Assembly: GCF_004770055.1 (NCBI RefSeq)
Contig: NZ_RQEP01000019.1
Span: 1 to 64,000 of the forward strand
DNA: 64,000 bases
Direction: 5' to 3'
Source of the DNA: Leptospira semungkisensis
Lineage (GTDB): Bacteria; Spirochaetota; Leptospiria; Leptospirales; Leptospiraceae
Positions within the stretch are counted from its first letter, which is position 1, and each line of letters starts with the position of its first letter. The position numbers were made by a program, and so were the translations under genes. Of this stretch, positions 1-8,659 are shown piece by piece. The notes under the pieces were generated by a model. The model saw nothing but the letters and a program-made list of their open reading frames with translations, made no database searches and was not told where the DNA came from.

Positions 1-104
1 AGAAGAGGACTATCGCTTCCCATGAAATCCAATCCCAATACCCTTCCGATCAGGAAGGGTAAAATGAGAGAGGCTGCGACTGCGAGGTGAGCGAGTATCG
101 TCAT
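1..104 (-). CDS. Partial membrane protein, N-terminus only
   Basis: An ATG at 102-104 on the minus strand is preceded by a strong Shine-Dalgarno (GAGGAG, about five bases upstream) and stays open to the window edge, giving 34 residues. The visible peptide begins MTILAHLAVAASLILPFLIG and is strongly hydrophobic, consistent with a signal peptide or first membrane helix. It starts 18 bases after the stop codon of the porin gene in the same direction, so it is probably co-transcribed with it. The rest of the gene lies outside the window, so the family cannot be named. Confidence 0.6.
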   Translation of the reverse strand, partial: MTILAHLAVAASLILPFLIGRVLGLDFMGSDSPL

Positions 105-122
105 ATATCTCCTCGAATACTT

Positions 123-2108
123 TTAGAATACGGCGTTAACTTGCAGATAGAACATTCTGGCCTGAGATGCTGCTCCTGCAGGACCGTAGACGGATGGTGT
201 ACTTATATTATTCAATACTGCAGTAGGAGTCAAAGTAACCGCTCCAGTAGTATTGTTAACCGAATAAGTATAAAGCGCATTTCGCGCATTCTTAACCGCG
301 TCTCCCGCAGTCAGGAATCCCGCTCCGAGCCACAGAGAGCAATAGTCGTTTAACGTGTAGTTCCAACCTATATCAAACTCGTTGTAGATATTTCTTCCCA
401 ACTTAGCTAGATAATGGGTGGTAGAACCGTTATTCGCCTCAGTACTCACGTTACCAGTCGCGCTGCTTGTTCCGTTGATCGCGTACCAGGAGTCTTGTAC
501 CATCGCCTTATTGTTGATAAAGTAGGAGAAGTAGAAGGTTCCGAAAGAATCCGTTTTATAGGAAGCGTTAACGGTAAAACTTCTCAAGTTCTTGGTATCG
601 ATATTCTCGGAAAGACCTGCGACGTTGTTGAAGTAAGGAATTACTCCGAATCGAGGGTTTGTGAGAGTTTGGAAAGTACCATTGCTTCCATCTTGGCGAT
701 TTCCATCACCGGAAGCATACGTCCACTGAAGACCCAGACGAAGTTTTTGCGCGAATGTATAACCAGTTTGGAAAACATAAAACTGACCTGTATACTTTTG
801 GTTCTTGGTTCCGCCAAGACTTTGAGTATAAGTTGTACCGTCAATGGTAGCAGTGGTAGTGATATCCTGTCCACCGACTAGGTTATCCACTCTGGTTCCC
901 GTAGAACCGGATTGGAAAGCTGCTTCCAAAGTCCAATCGAATCCGCCCCAAGGTCCGTCTTTAGGAAGGTTATTTCGATCAGTACGGTTTGTGATACGGA
1001 AACCTGTAGTGATCAAATTATCCTGCTGCTTATTCCAAGCGTTCGGAGTATTGTCAGACCCGTTTGCGAATGCCGCGGAGGTTGGACTTGGAGGAGTATT
1101 GGAAATAGGGGTCTTATGAGTCAGTATACCTAAGGAATACACATCGATCAAAAACCAATCCTTAGCAGGTTTGATCGTGTTATAAGTTCCCACCAAATAC
1201 TTATCCGGTTGTCCCAGATTCGTTCCAACAGGCGCATTGGCAGAAAGAACTCCGTTCGGACCACTTTGGCTACCTACTAGTTTATAACCTAGAAGATGGA
1301 TATTGAAAGTATCATGGTCGAACATCAAACGAGCTCCGTCATAGGAAAGACCGTTGACCGTCCAGTTCGCTCCACCGATCATCCTTTGGTCCCCATAAGA
1401 AATGATCTGACGACCAATTTGCAATTTAGCATCCAGAGGAAGTTTCTTCAACATGAACCATGCTTCACGAAGAGTAGTCAAGCCGGCAGGGTTGATGGAA
1501 CTTTGACCGGCAGTGACAGTAGTCGCAGTGCCAGCGAAAGTGTTTGCGCGAACGTCTCCAGGAGAAGCAGGAGTTTCACCACCCCACACTCTTGCGTCTT
1601 GGATATTGACTTTCATAGAGAAATAAGGACTTGGATCTATAATGAAGAACAATTGAGAAGTTTGCATGATCCGAGAGATATCACCCTTGTTCGCTTTGTC
1701 GAAGGCGAGATTTTCTCTGTCTTCGAAGCGAGGACGGATGTATGCGCCCACACGGACCCAATCGTTCAGCCATGCTTTCTTACGAGTAGCTACCTTTCTA
1801 GATAACTCCGGTTCAAGTAGCATGGATCTGTTATAGTCAGGGGTAAGGCCACCTGCCCTCATAGGAGAAACATATTTGTTCTCCTCTTCCTCTTCAGGTG
1901 TTGGAGTGGCAGCGGGAGCTGGTGTAGCAGCAGCAGGCGCTGCAACAGTTGTCCCTGCAGTCGGAGCAGGAGCCGGCGCAGCCGGTTTGTCTTGTCCGAA
2001 AACTCCTATTGAGGGAATGAGATAAATCATACCGAAAAAGGAAATCCACTTAAGAGAAGATCTCGTCGGCTCGATCGTTCTATTCTTTAACAAGTCGAGA
2101 ACTTTCAT
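123..2108 (-). CDS. Outer-membrane beta-barrel porin, alginate-export family type
   Basis: This 661-residue protein has a hydrophobic signal segment at about residues 20-39, then a Pro/Ala/Thr-rich linker and an acidic run (about 41-77), then a long body rich in alternating polar and aromatic residues typical of beta strands. It ends in ...LQVNAVF, a terminal-Phe outer-membrane barrel signature. The body (WVRVGAYIRPRFEDREN, LREAWFMLKK...LQIGRQIISYGDQR) resembles the alginate-export porin family, which Leptospira uses widely; the true substrate is unknown. A good Shine-Dalgarno (GGAGGAAG) precedes the ATG. It lies downstream of sbtA, separated by a probable terminator and two further hairpins, so it may be expressed partly on its own. 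Confidence 0.8.
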   Translation of the reverse strand: MKVLDLLKNRTIEPTRSSLKWISFFGMIYLIPSIGVFGQDKPAAPAPAPTAGTTVAAPAAATPAPAATPTPEEEEENKYVSPMRAGGLTPDYNRSMLLEPELSRKVATRKKAWLNDWVRVGAYIRPRFEDRENLAFDKANKGDISRIMQTSQLFFIIDPSPYFSMKVNIQDARVWGGETPASPGDVRANTFAGTATTVTAGQSSINPAGLTTLREAWFMLKKLPLDAKLQIGRQIISYGDQRMIGGANWTVNGLSYDGARLMFDHDTFNIHLLGYKLVGSQSGPNGVLSANAPVGTNLGQPDKYLVGTYNTIKPAKDWFLIDVYSLGILTHKTPISNTPPSPTSAAFANGSDNTPNAWNKQQDNLITTGFRITNRTDRNNLPKDGPWGGFDWTLEAAFQSGSTGTRVDNLVGGQDITTTATIDGTTYTQSLGGTKNQKYTGQFYVFQTGYTFAQKLRLGLQWTYASGDGNRQDGSNGTFQTLTNPRFGVIPYFNNVAGLSENIDTKNLRSFTVNASYKTDSFGTFYFSYFINNKAMVQDSWYAINGTSSATGNVSTEANNGSTTHYLAKLGRNIYNEFDIGWNYTLNDYCSLWLGAGFLTAGDAVKNARNALYTYSVNNTTGAVTLTPTAVLNNISTPSVYGPAGAASQARMFYLQVNAVF

Positions 2109-2129
2109 ATTCTTCCTCCAGTTTCATTT

Positions 2130-2180
2130 AAACCGGGTGTTTGTCCGGTTTTGTATGTTGATCGCCGCAATTAGGCGATA
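2130..2180 (-). promoter_or_regulatory. Two hairpins in the 5' leader of the porin gene
   Basis: Two inverted repeats lie just upstream of the porin start. One has arms AAACCGG (2130-2136) and CCGGTTT (2145-2151), ending about 8 bases from the Shine-Dalgarno. The other has arms ATCGCC (2161-2166) and GGCGAT (2174-2179). Both would be in the porin mRNA leader, or in read-through RNA from sbtA. Position suggests an influence on ribosome access or mRNA stability; this is inference. Confidence 0.4.
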
Positions 2181-2199
2181 GCTCTTATTGCTTTTTCAC

Positions 2200-2240
2200 T
2201 TAACAACAAATCCATCCGACTTCGATAGAAGCCGGACGGA
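2200..2240 (-). terminator. Rho-independent terminator or attenuator after sbtA
   Basis: The inverted repeat at 2211-2240 gives, in minus-strand RNA, a 13-pair stem with a UAUC loop in which both imperfect positions become G-U wobbles. In plus-strand RNA the same positions would be A-C mismatches, which points to the minus strand. The stem is followed by a U-rich stretch (UUUGUUGUU). It lies about 50 bases after the sbtA stop and 100 bases before the porin start, so it probably ends or attenuates the sbtA transcript. Confidence 0.7.
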
Positions 2241-2288
2241 CCTTGCCATTCTTTCAAAGATGATTAAGTTAACTTTGAAACGAGTGGA

Positions 2289-3275
2289 TTACACTCCGAG
2301 AACTGTCTTCACTAAGTAGTAGTATAGAGGGATTCCCGCAATGATGTTGATCGGGAATACGATCGATAGAGCTACAGTGAGATAGATACTTGGATTTGCT
2401 TCAGGGATGGATCCTTTCATTGCAGCAGGAACTGCGATGTAAGAAGCGGAAGCGCAAAGGACCACGAACATAAATGCGTCGCCTAAAGGCATTCCGATAA
2501 TCTTAACCAAAACTAATCCTAAGGTTGCGTTAAGCGCCATGAGGAAAAGAGCGGCAACGATCAAGAAAGAACCTACACTCTTCAATTCTTTGAAGCGTTT
2601 CGCAGCGGAAATACCCATGTCCAAAAGGAACAGAGTTAAGATCCCTTGGAAAAGGTTCTCAGAGAAAGGAGATTCTTTTTTCCATCCGGATTCACCAGTA
2701 AAGTAACCAACGATTAGGGAACCTAATAGTAAGTAGATGGAATATCCGAAGAATGCTTCGTGAAGTAAGTGCTTCCAAGAGAAGCCCTTGCCACTGCCAG
2801 TACCTTCCGCTTTAGTGCGACCGATTCTGTCTAGAATAACCGCTACTACAATAGCAGGCGATTCCATTAGAGCCATACCGGCAACGATGAATCCGCCAAA
2901 TTCTTGTCCAACGTTATGAAGGAAAGCTCCTGCAGTAACGAAGGTAACTGCACTAATGGATCCAAAGGAACCAGCAAGTGCGGCGGCATTCGGACGATCT
3001 AGTTTGATTTTGAGTATAAAATACGCGTAAACCGGAACCAGCATCGCCATAAACATACAGCCTAAGAGAACATAGAGGTGTTCTTCGCTGAATGGAGTTT
3101 TGAAAAGCTCGTGTCCACCCTTGAACCCGATGGAGAACAAAAGAAACATAGAGAAGAACTTTCCAATTTGATCTGGAACAACCAGATCCGATTTAAAAAG
3201 AACTACTCCCATCCCCAGGAAGAAAAACAAAACCGGGGGGTTTAGGACGTTCTCCACAACGGCATGAATATCCAT
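2289..3275 (-). CDS. sbtA: Sodium-dependent bicarbonate transporter family permease
   Basis: This 328-residue protein is almost entirely hydrophobic, with about ten predicted membrane segments in two similar halves around a central charged loop (about 150-170, RIGRTKAEGTGSGKG). The opening (NPPVLFFFLGMGVVLFKSDL) and the second half (LLLGSLIVGYFTGE, LDMGISAA) match the Sbt_1 family of cyanobacterial SbtA, a Na+/HCO3- symporter of the inner membrane. Substrate in Leptospira is inferred from family only. The start is an ATG with AAAGGAGA upstream. It is first in a minus-strand unit with the porin and is divergent from a membrane-bound AraC regulator. No PII-like SbtB partner gene is visible here. 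Confidence 0.85.
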   Translation of the reverse strand: MDIHAVVENVLNPPVLFFFLGMGVVLFKSDLVVPDQIGKFFSMFLLFSIGFKGGHELFKTPFSEEHLYVLLGCMFMAMLVPVYAYFILKIKLDRPNAAALAGSFGSISAVTFVTAGAFLHNVGQEFGGFIVAGMALMESPAIVVAVILDRIGRTKAEGTGSGKGFSWKHLLHEAFFGYSIYLLLGSLIVGYFTGESGWKKESPFSENLFQGILTLFLLDMGISAAKRFKELKSVGSFLIVAALFLMALNATLGLVLVKIIGMPLGDAFMFVVLCASASYIAVPAAMKGSIPEANPSIYLTVALSIVFPINIIAGIPLYYYLVKTVLGV

Positions 3276-3839
3276 ACAATCTCCTTTAAGATTCTCGAAT
3301 ACCGATTCTCAAGCTCGTCTTTCTCTACTTGGAGTCCGATCGAGGCCGATTCTTTTTATTCGAGAAGGAATATTATAATACAAGACCTTCCAAACTTATA
3401 AAATTGGACACCAAAAAATACGACAGATTGTAAAAAATTATAGAAACTAAACGCATTTTAGGAGACGGCCCAAATTTTCAGCACCAAACCTTCGACTTTG
3501 GGTTGGCTATGCCAGCATGTCATTATTCCCATGCATTAAATCACGAAAAACTCGCAAATCTGGTGTTCTGAATGGTGATTCACAAGAAAAATTTGTAAAT
3601 AACGAATTGATATATATCTAAACTTAAATCAAAGTTTTAAATTTTGGAATAACGGAGATAATTAGAATCTGTTTCAGTTCCAAGATTATAAGTTTAGATT
3701 CGAAAACATAAATTAGGATTTCGACTTAGAACTTTGAACGCTTCTCGTTTTCACATTCCGAATCGTTAAAAAAGAAGATGACTCAAACAAAAAAGCTGGT
3801 ATCCTCTTTGCGGACGATTTTTCTGGAATATTAGAATAA
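3276..3839. promoter_or_regulatory. 564-base divergent intergenic region, sbtA / membrane AraC regulator
   Basis: No gene is supported here. The region is AT-rich and must hold both divergent promoters. On the minus strand a perfect TATAAT lies at 3372-3377, about 97 bases before the sbtA start, but without a convincing -35 box, which would suit an activator-dependent promoter. Short imperfect inverted repeats occur (for example TGAAT/ATTCA near 3570), none strong enough to call an operator. No clear promoter was recognised for the plus-strand gene. Confidence 0.4.
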
Positions 3840-5489
3840 ATGGGGCATTTTCACGACAAAATTCGTAGGTTATTCTCTCCCTTCTCCAGAATAGCAGTCC
3901 CTGGGCCCTACCTCATTTTGCTGGTCTCGTTGTTCTTTGGGGAAGGAATCTTTGCTTCTCCTAGTTTGCCGGGACCGGATGTAATCCGTCTCTCCTCTTC
4001 TTCTCCTGTAGAGAATATCAGCTCTAAAATGGAATATAGGTATCGAGGATACCAATACCAGCATTGCAAGCCTGAGACGATTGCGCTTCTTCACCAATTG
4101 GAATGGCATCATAATTCCGGAAATGTGCTCAGAGTCCGTAGGAACTCCTCCGGAAACTGGCTTCGTTTTAAGCTCGCGAATGAAGGAAATGATCCTCTCA
4201 GTCGAACTCTCGCCCTTCTTTGGCTAAATGTTCCGGACGCGGAACTCTGCTCTGTTGATTCGAAAGGAAAATACGAGGCAGGGTTTGCTGGTTACGACTC
4301 TGATCCTGTTTGGGATGATTTTATTTCTCCTCTTCCTCATTTTAATATCCGGTTGGAACCAAAGGAAGAACGAACCTTTTATCTATATGTGTTATCAAAC
4401 GAGGATATCAATTATCCGGTCCGGCTTTTGTCGGAAGATGATTATATGGTTATCGTTCGATTGCGTTCCGTGCTTTTTCTGGCGGTAGGATTCGTTTTGA
4501 CTTTGGCGATCGGATTTAACGTTTTCTTTTACATTAGATCCAAAAAACTTTTATTCTTAAGTCTTTTACTACATTTGACTTCGGTTGCAGCTACTTTATA
4601 TTTTCTGCATGGAAAAGAGTTCGCTTCTATCGCGGGGAATGCGAACAATTTATTCCGCCACAATTACTTCCTTTTCTTGGGGATTACTCACTTTGCTTTC
4701 TTCTTGTATATGGCTTCTTGGAGTAAGGAAGGAACTGGAGTCATCTATAGATCTCCTCTATTTTGGTTAGTCTGCTTTACCGGAGTTCTTTATCCGTTGA
4801 TCCCTCTTTACCAATTCTGGTATGATCATCGGATTTTGGTTCTCGTACTAAATTACGGTTTTATGTTATTCTACTTCGGGAAGACTCATGTTTCTTCTCT
4901 TAGGCATAATACTCTCTATGAGATGTTCTTTATTTCCGTCTGGGGAATCTTCCTTCTTCTGGATCTGTACAAGACTATTTTCCATTTCGATTTCTATCCG
5001 TACAATCGGATCGCAGTCTATGGAGTTCTTTATTATTTGCCCGCTCTTACTGTCTTCGTATCCTTATTGTCTAGAGAGATCTTAAGAAGAAGAGAAGAAG
5101 AAGTTTCGTCCAAAAAGACTCATCTTTCTTCTTTGGATGTGAATGACTTTGTGAAAAAGATAGGCGCTCTTTTAGAGAAAGATAAGATCTATCTGACCAA
5201 GTCTTTGAAAGAAGAGAATATGGCCAAGGAACTTGGGATTACCATTCATCAGCTTTCCGAATTGATCAATACTGAATTCAAGACGAATTTTCCTTCTCTC
5301 ATTAATCAATATAGAGTGGAAGAAGCAAAAGGTCTTCTGAAACAATTTCCGAATGAGAATACTACCGAGATTGGAGCGAAAGCTGGTTTTAGTTCCAGAT
5401 CTGCATTCTATCTGGAATTCAAAAAGATCACTGGTACGAATCCGAATTCGTACCGAAAAGAAAATTTAAAAGAAAGAACCGCGAACTAA
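3840..5489 (+). CDS. Membrane-anchored transcription regulator: 7TM-DISM sensor fused to AraC-type HTH
   Basis: The 549 residues read as a signal/first helix (about 20-40), an extracytoplasmic beta-rich domain like 7TMR-DISM extracellular 2 (about 60-200), seven membrane helices (about 205-412) and a cytoplasmic AraC/XylS DNA-binding domain (about 433-540). The last ends in the family signature GFSSRSAFYLEFKKITGTNP. The layout predicts a one-component receptor that senses a ligand outside the membrane and binds DNA directly, without phosphorelay. It is divergent from sbtA across a long AT-rich region, so that operon is the obvious candidate target. No good Shine-Dalgarno precedes the ATG, so the start is less certain. 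Confidence 0.85.
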   Translation: MGHFHDKIRRLFSPFSRIAVPGPYLILLVSLFFGEGIFASPSLPGPDVIRLSSSSPVENISSKMEYRYRGYQYQHCKPETIALLHQLEWHHNSGNVLRVRRNSSGNWLRFKLANEGNDPLSRTLALLWLNVPDAELCSVDSKGKYEAGFAGYDSDPVWDDFISPLPHFNIRLEPKEERTFYLYVLSNEDINYPVRLLSEDDYMVIVRLRSVLFLAVGFVLTLAIGFNVFFYIRSKKLLFLSLLLHLTSVAATLYFLHGKEFASIAGNANNLFRHNYFLFLGITHFAFFLYMASWSKEGTGVIYRSPLFWLVCFTGVLYPLIPLYQFWYDHRILVLVLNYGFMLFYFGKTHVSSLRHNTLYEMFFISVWGIFLLLDLYKTIFHFDFYPYNRIAVYGVLYYLPALTVFVSLLSREILRRREEEVSSKKTHLSSLDVNDFVKKIGALLEKDKIYLTKSLKEENMAKELGITIHQLSELINTEFKTNFPSLINQYRVEEAKGLLKQFPNENTTEIGAKAGFSSRSAFYLEFKKITGTNPNSYRKENLKERTAN

Positions 5490-5499
5490 GATCTGCTGA

Positions 5500-6597
5500 T
5501 CAGGCGTTGATCCTGAAGTAGATCACATCTCCATCTTGGACGATATATTCCTTACCTTCGATCCGAAGCTTTCCTTCTTCTTTTACCTTGGTTGGATTGC
5601 CTGTTCGATCCAAGTCTTCGAATTTCATTACCTCTGCGCGAATAAATGCCTTCTCGAAATCGGAATGGATTACCGAAGCGGCGACTGGGCCTGTGCTTCC
5701 CACTCCTGTGGTCCAAGCTCTTGCTTCTTGTTCTCCCGCAGTGAAAAATGTAACGAGTCCAAGTAGTTTGTAAGCGGCCTGGATCATTCTATCCAACCCA
5801 CTTCTTGTCTCTCCGATTTCCGCTAAGAATTCGGTTTGCTCTTCTCTACTTAATCCTGAGATCTCTTCTTCGAATTTTCCGCAGAGAGTGACGACTTCGG
5901 CTCCTTCTTCTTTTGCCATTTTGCGAATAGCATCTACCAAAGGATTTTCTTTTGCGATTGCAGCCTTGTCAGTGATGTTTGCAACATATAGAACCGGTTT
6001 CGCCGTGATCAGGTTGAAGGTCTTTACCAGTTTTTGTTCTTCTGGTTTGATCTCTGCGAGTCTCGCAGGTTTTCCTTCTTTTAAGACTGCTATGATCTTT
6101 TCTAATAGATTGTATGCCTCTTGCGCTTCTTTGTTTCCGCCTTTGGCATTTCTTGCGATCTTTTGGTATTGCTTCTCTGCAGAATCCAGGTCTGCGAGGA
6201 CCAATTCCATCGTAACTACTTGTGCATCGTCGACCGGATTGATCTTACCGTGGACGTGAGTGATATTATCGTCTTCGAATGCTCGGACCACATGGCAGAT
6301 CGCATCCACTTCTCGGATATGAGATAAGAATTTATTTCCTAAACCTTCTCCCTGGCTGGCACCTTTTACAAGGCCTGCAATATCCACGAATTCCATAATT
6401 GCAGGAACAGTTTTCTGAGGTTGATAGAGCTCAGTAAGTCTTTCGAGTCTTGTGTCCGGAACTTCAACGATTCCCTTGTTCGGTTCTATTGTGCAGAACG
6501 GATAGTTCTGCATTTCGGCACCGGCCTTGGTTAACGCATTAAATATGGTGGATTTTCCCACGTTGGGTAGACCTACGATTCCGCAATTCAAGCTCAT
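5500..6597 (-). CDS. ychF: Redox-regulated ATPase / Obg-like GTPase YchF
   Basis: At 365 residues it has the usual length of YchF (OLA1). It starts [20 protein letters not shown] with the P-loop at residues 9-16, followed by the switch region ([22 protein letters not shown]), a coiled-coil insertion (about 130-200) and a C-terminal TGS domain ending in [11 protein letters not shown]. YchF binds ATP in preference to GTP and associates with ribosomes; it is near universal. Its stop lies only 10 bases from the convergent regulator stop and no terminator hairpin is seen between them. A 20-base palindrome lies upstream. Confidence 0.96.
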   Translation of the reverse strand: MSLNCGIVGLPNVGKSTIFNALTKAGAEMQNYPFCTIEPNKGIVEVPDTRLERLTELYQPQKTVPAIMEFVDIAGLVKGASQGEGLGNKFLSHIREVDAICHVVRAFEDDNITHVHGKINPVDDAQVVTMELVLADLDSAEKQYQKIARNAKGGNKEAQEAYNLLEKIIAVLKEGKPARLAEIKPEEQKLVKTFNLITAKPVLYVANITDKAAIAKENPLVDAIRKMAKEEGAEVVTLCGKFEEEISGLSREEQTEFLAEIGETRSGLDRMIQAAYKLLGLVTFFTAGEQEARAWTTGVGSTGPVAASVIHSDFEKAFIRAEVMKFEDLDRTGNPTKVKEEGKLRIEGKEYIVQDGDVIYFRINA

Positions 6598-6668
6598 AAA
6601 GTCAATTTTTGAGAAGTTTGGAATCTGTAAATTCGTTTCGAATCGATAAATTCTAACTAGAGAGTCAG

Positions 6669-6688
6669 TTTGTAGGAGCTCCTACAAA
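6669..6688. repeat. 20-base perfect palindrome
   Basis: TTTGTAGGAGCTCCTACAAA is a perfect 20-base inverted repeat in the 96-base gap between the Ser/Lys-rich protein gene and ychF. No T-run follows on either strand, so it is not a classical terminator. It could be a dispersed intergenic repeat, a protein-binding site or an mRNA hairpin; I saw no second copy in this window. Confidence 0.6.
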
Positions 6689-6693
6689 ATCCG

Positions 6694-7884
6694 TTATTCC
6701 AGGATCCAGGACTTATTCGATTCCTTAGAATTCAGATCTTGGACTTCTTCGCTGATACGGATCAGTCTTCCGTTTCGAAAGAATAATTGCAATATATTGA
6801 TCTTTAAGGAATCGGCAGTGGCTCCACATCCGAAACTATACTCTCCATTGAAGAAACGCAAGGACTGCGGAGAAGATAGTAATACTACAGAGGGAATTCC
6901 TTCTAAAAGATCTTTCTTCCATTCGCTTATCTGTGCCGAGAGTATTCCTTCTCTTTCTTTCAGGTTCGGAGTCGGGTCTTGCGCTAATAGGAAATGTAGA
7001 GTATGAAATTCGGAGGCATTCTTAAATTGCGCCTTAAAATCGGCGATCCAAGGCGCTTCTGTTTTCTCTTTCGATTGAAGTGACTCTAGCGCAGGAGAAT
7101 AGAATAGAAAATTCAATCCTGCTTCTTCCTTAGTTACGATATGTCCAGAAGGAATGATCGGTGAGGCTTTTTTAGAAAGTGGAGAAGCCTTTCTCTTCGA
7201 ACCTTTCTTCTTGTTTTTCTGAGAAGATTTAGAAGAAGTTGATTTTTCTTTATCTGCCTTCTTCGGATTAGATACTTTAGAAGGAGCTTGTGTAGAAGTA
7301 TTAGTAGGCGCCTTTTCGGAAGTAGACGAATCCGTTTTCTGAGATTCTTGGGCTTGGCCTTTAGAATTCGGGATCTCAGAAGATAAAACTACAGAACTAA
7401 GACTTTCTTTCTGATCCGTTTTAGGAGCAGTCTTTGTCTTGGATTTTTTAGATTTACTCTTCTTGGTTTGCTTTTTAGAAGATTTTACTTTCTTAGAATT
7501 CGATGGATTCGTCTGTTTTTTTTCAGCCTTAGCTTGTTCCGGATGAAATCCAGCAAATACGATTTCTGCTCCTAAGGCAGTCTTGATCCTTTCTATTTCG
7601 ACAGAATTTTTAGGTAAGTACGGAGCAGAGACCAAAAGAATCGCCCCTCCTCCTTCTTGGATCCTTTCTGCCTTGAATCTCTTGTACCAAAGAGCAAGAG
7701 TCCTCTCAAAATCGAATGGTTTTTCTTTTACGGATTGTGCGGGACAGTATGCGATAATCCCGATCGGAGAATCCTTTCTATTCGCAGAGGTCTGAGAAGA
7801 AAGAGCGAAGCTTCCCCCAAGCAAGAATAACAGGAATGTCAGAAATAGTAATTTGGCTTTGGAAGAATTTCTGATTTCTAACAT
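6694..7884 (-). CDS. Exported hypothetical protein with Ser/Lys-rich low-complexity insert
   Basis: This 396-residue protein has a hydrophobic signal peptide (about 11-31, ending ALSSQ). A short folded N-terminal part (about 38-120, including ALWYKRFKAERIQEGGGAIL) is followed by a highly basic low-complexity stretch rich in Ser, Lys, Thr and Gln (about 120-250) and a second folded part to the end. The two folded blocks weakly recall a 5'-nucleotidase/metallophosphatase layout (IKTALGAEIVFAGFHPE where such enzymes have a GNHE motif), but the metal ligands are absent, so I do not assign the family. It begins 12 bases after the ferritin-like gene in the same direction, so it is probably in one operon with it. 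Confidence 0.7.
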   Translation of the reverse strand: MLEIRNSSKAKLLFLTFLLFLLGGSFALSSQTSANRKDSPIGIIAYCPAQSVKEKPFDFERTLALWYKRFKAERIQEGGGAILLVSAPYLPKNSVEIERIKTALGAEIVFAGFHPEQAKAEKKQTNPSNSKKVKSSKKQTKKSKSKKSKTKTAPKTDQKESLSSVVLSSEIPNSKGQAQESQKTDSSTSEKAPTNTSTQAPSKVSNPKKADKEKSTSSKSSQKNKKKGSKRKASPLSKKASPIIPSGHIVTKEEAGLNFLFYSPALESLQSKEKTEAPWIADFKAQFKNASEFHTLHFLLAQDPTPNLKEREGILSAQISEWKKDLLEGIPSVVLLSSPQSLRFFNGEYSFGCGATADSLKINILQLFFRNGRLIRISEEVQDLNSKESNKSWILE

Positions 7885-7896
7885 TCGAATATTATA

Positions 7897-8592
7897 CTAT
7901 ACTGCTTTTAGAATCTCTTTCTGCAAGTTGCGAAAGTATTTATGAAAGAATTCGGCTTCCTTCTCTCTGAATTCTGCGGATCGAACTTCAAAATTCGGAT
8001 CTAGATCTGAGAGAGTTGCATCCATTTCAGTCAGATGGGTCTCTTCTTCCTTGATGATTCCTTTGATAGAGATTCCAGCTTTATTGTTATCTAAGATTTG
8101 ATCATAGATCTCATAGACGAGTCCGGCTCTTTCTTCGATCATCTTGGTTACATACAAATAGCAAAGAAAGGAATGAGTTTGTCTGGGTAGAACCTCATTC
8201 GAAAGGGAACGTTCTACGCAAGAATCCAGTTTATGAAAATAAGAAACTGCCGAGTATCCTGCTAATAAGGATTCTTTTTGAAAATCTTGAGTTCCTTCCG
8301 GATCCACTTTGAGAGCCAGTCTTTTAAAGAAGGAAGCATGTCTCGCTTCTTCGGCTGCATGTCTTAGGACCATTTCGGAAACCTGAAGGCCGGTCTGGGT
8401 CGTATGGATCTTTCTCGCTCCTATATGCTCCATCAGAGAGAGAGTGTTCAGCCATTTGAAATGCAAGTCTTTGGATTTGACTATGGATACGAGTAAGGAA
8501 TCGATCTCTTCGCTTGTTATGTTTCGATTCGGTTTTAAATCCGTTGTAGGAACCATTTGAAACGAGGATTTACTCCGGAGGGAAAAAATCAT
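7897..8592 (-). CDS. Ferritin-like (putative diiron) protein
   Basis: From the ATG at 8592 this is a 231-residue, largely helical protein with four spaced carboxylate motifs: MEHIGARKIH, AEEARHASFF, IEERAGLVYE and KEEETHLTEM. The repeating Glu / ExxH pattern is that of ferritin-like diiron four-helix bundles, so two metal ions are probably bound; whether it is an oxygenase, a store or a repair protein cannot be told. The reading frame stays open upstream to 8886, but that would overlap the divergent ubiA-type gene with unlikely sequence, so 8592 (or ATG 8556) is preferred. It probably leads an operon with the exported Ser/Lys-rich protein. Confidence 0.7.
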   Translation of the reverse strand: MIFSLRSKSSFQMVPTTDLKPNRNITSEEIDSLLVSIVKSKDLHFKWLNTLSLMEHIGARKIHTTQTGLQVSEMVLRHAAEEARHASFFKRLALKVDPEGTQDFQKESLLAGYSAVSYFHKLDSCVERSLSNEVLPRQTHSFLCYLYVTKMIEERAGLVYEIYDQILDNNKAGISIKGIIKEEETHLTEMDATLSDLDPNFEVRSAEFREKEAEFFHKYFRNLQKEILKAV

Positions 8593-8659
8593 CCATTTTC
8601 GTTTTGGTTCGGAAAAATCTGCTTTCTGACTTTCGCCCTTTCTTCCAAGCTTTCTGGAG

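Noticed and set aside
3500..3530. Possible sigma-54 promoter (GG...GC) in the sbtA upstream region
   Set aside because: The spacing between GG and GC is eight bases rather than ten and the flanking consensus is poor.
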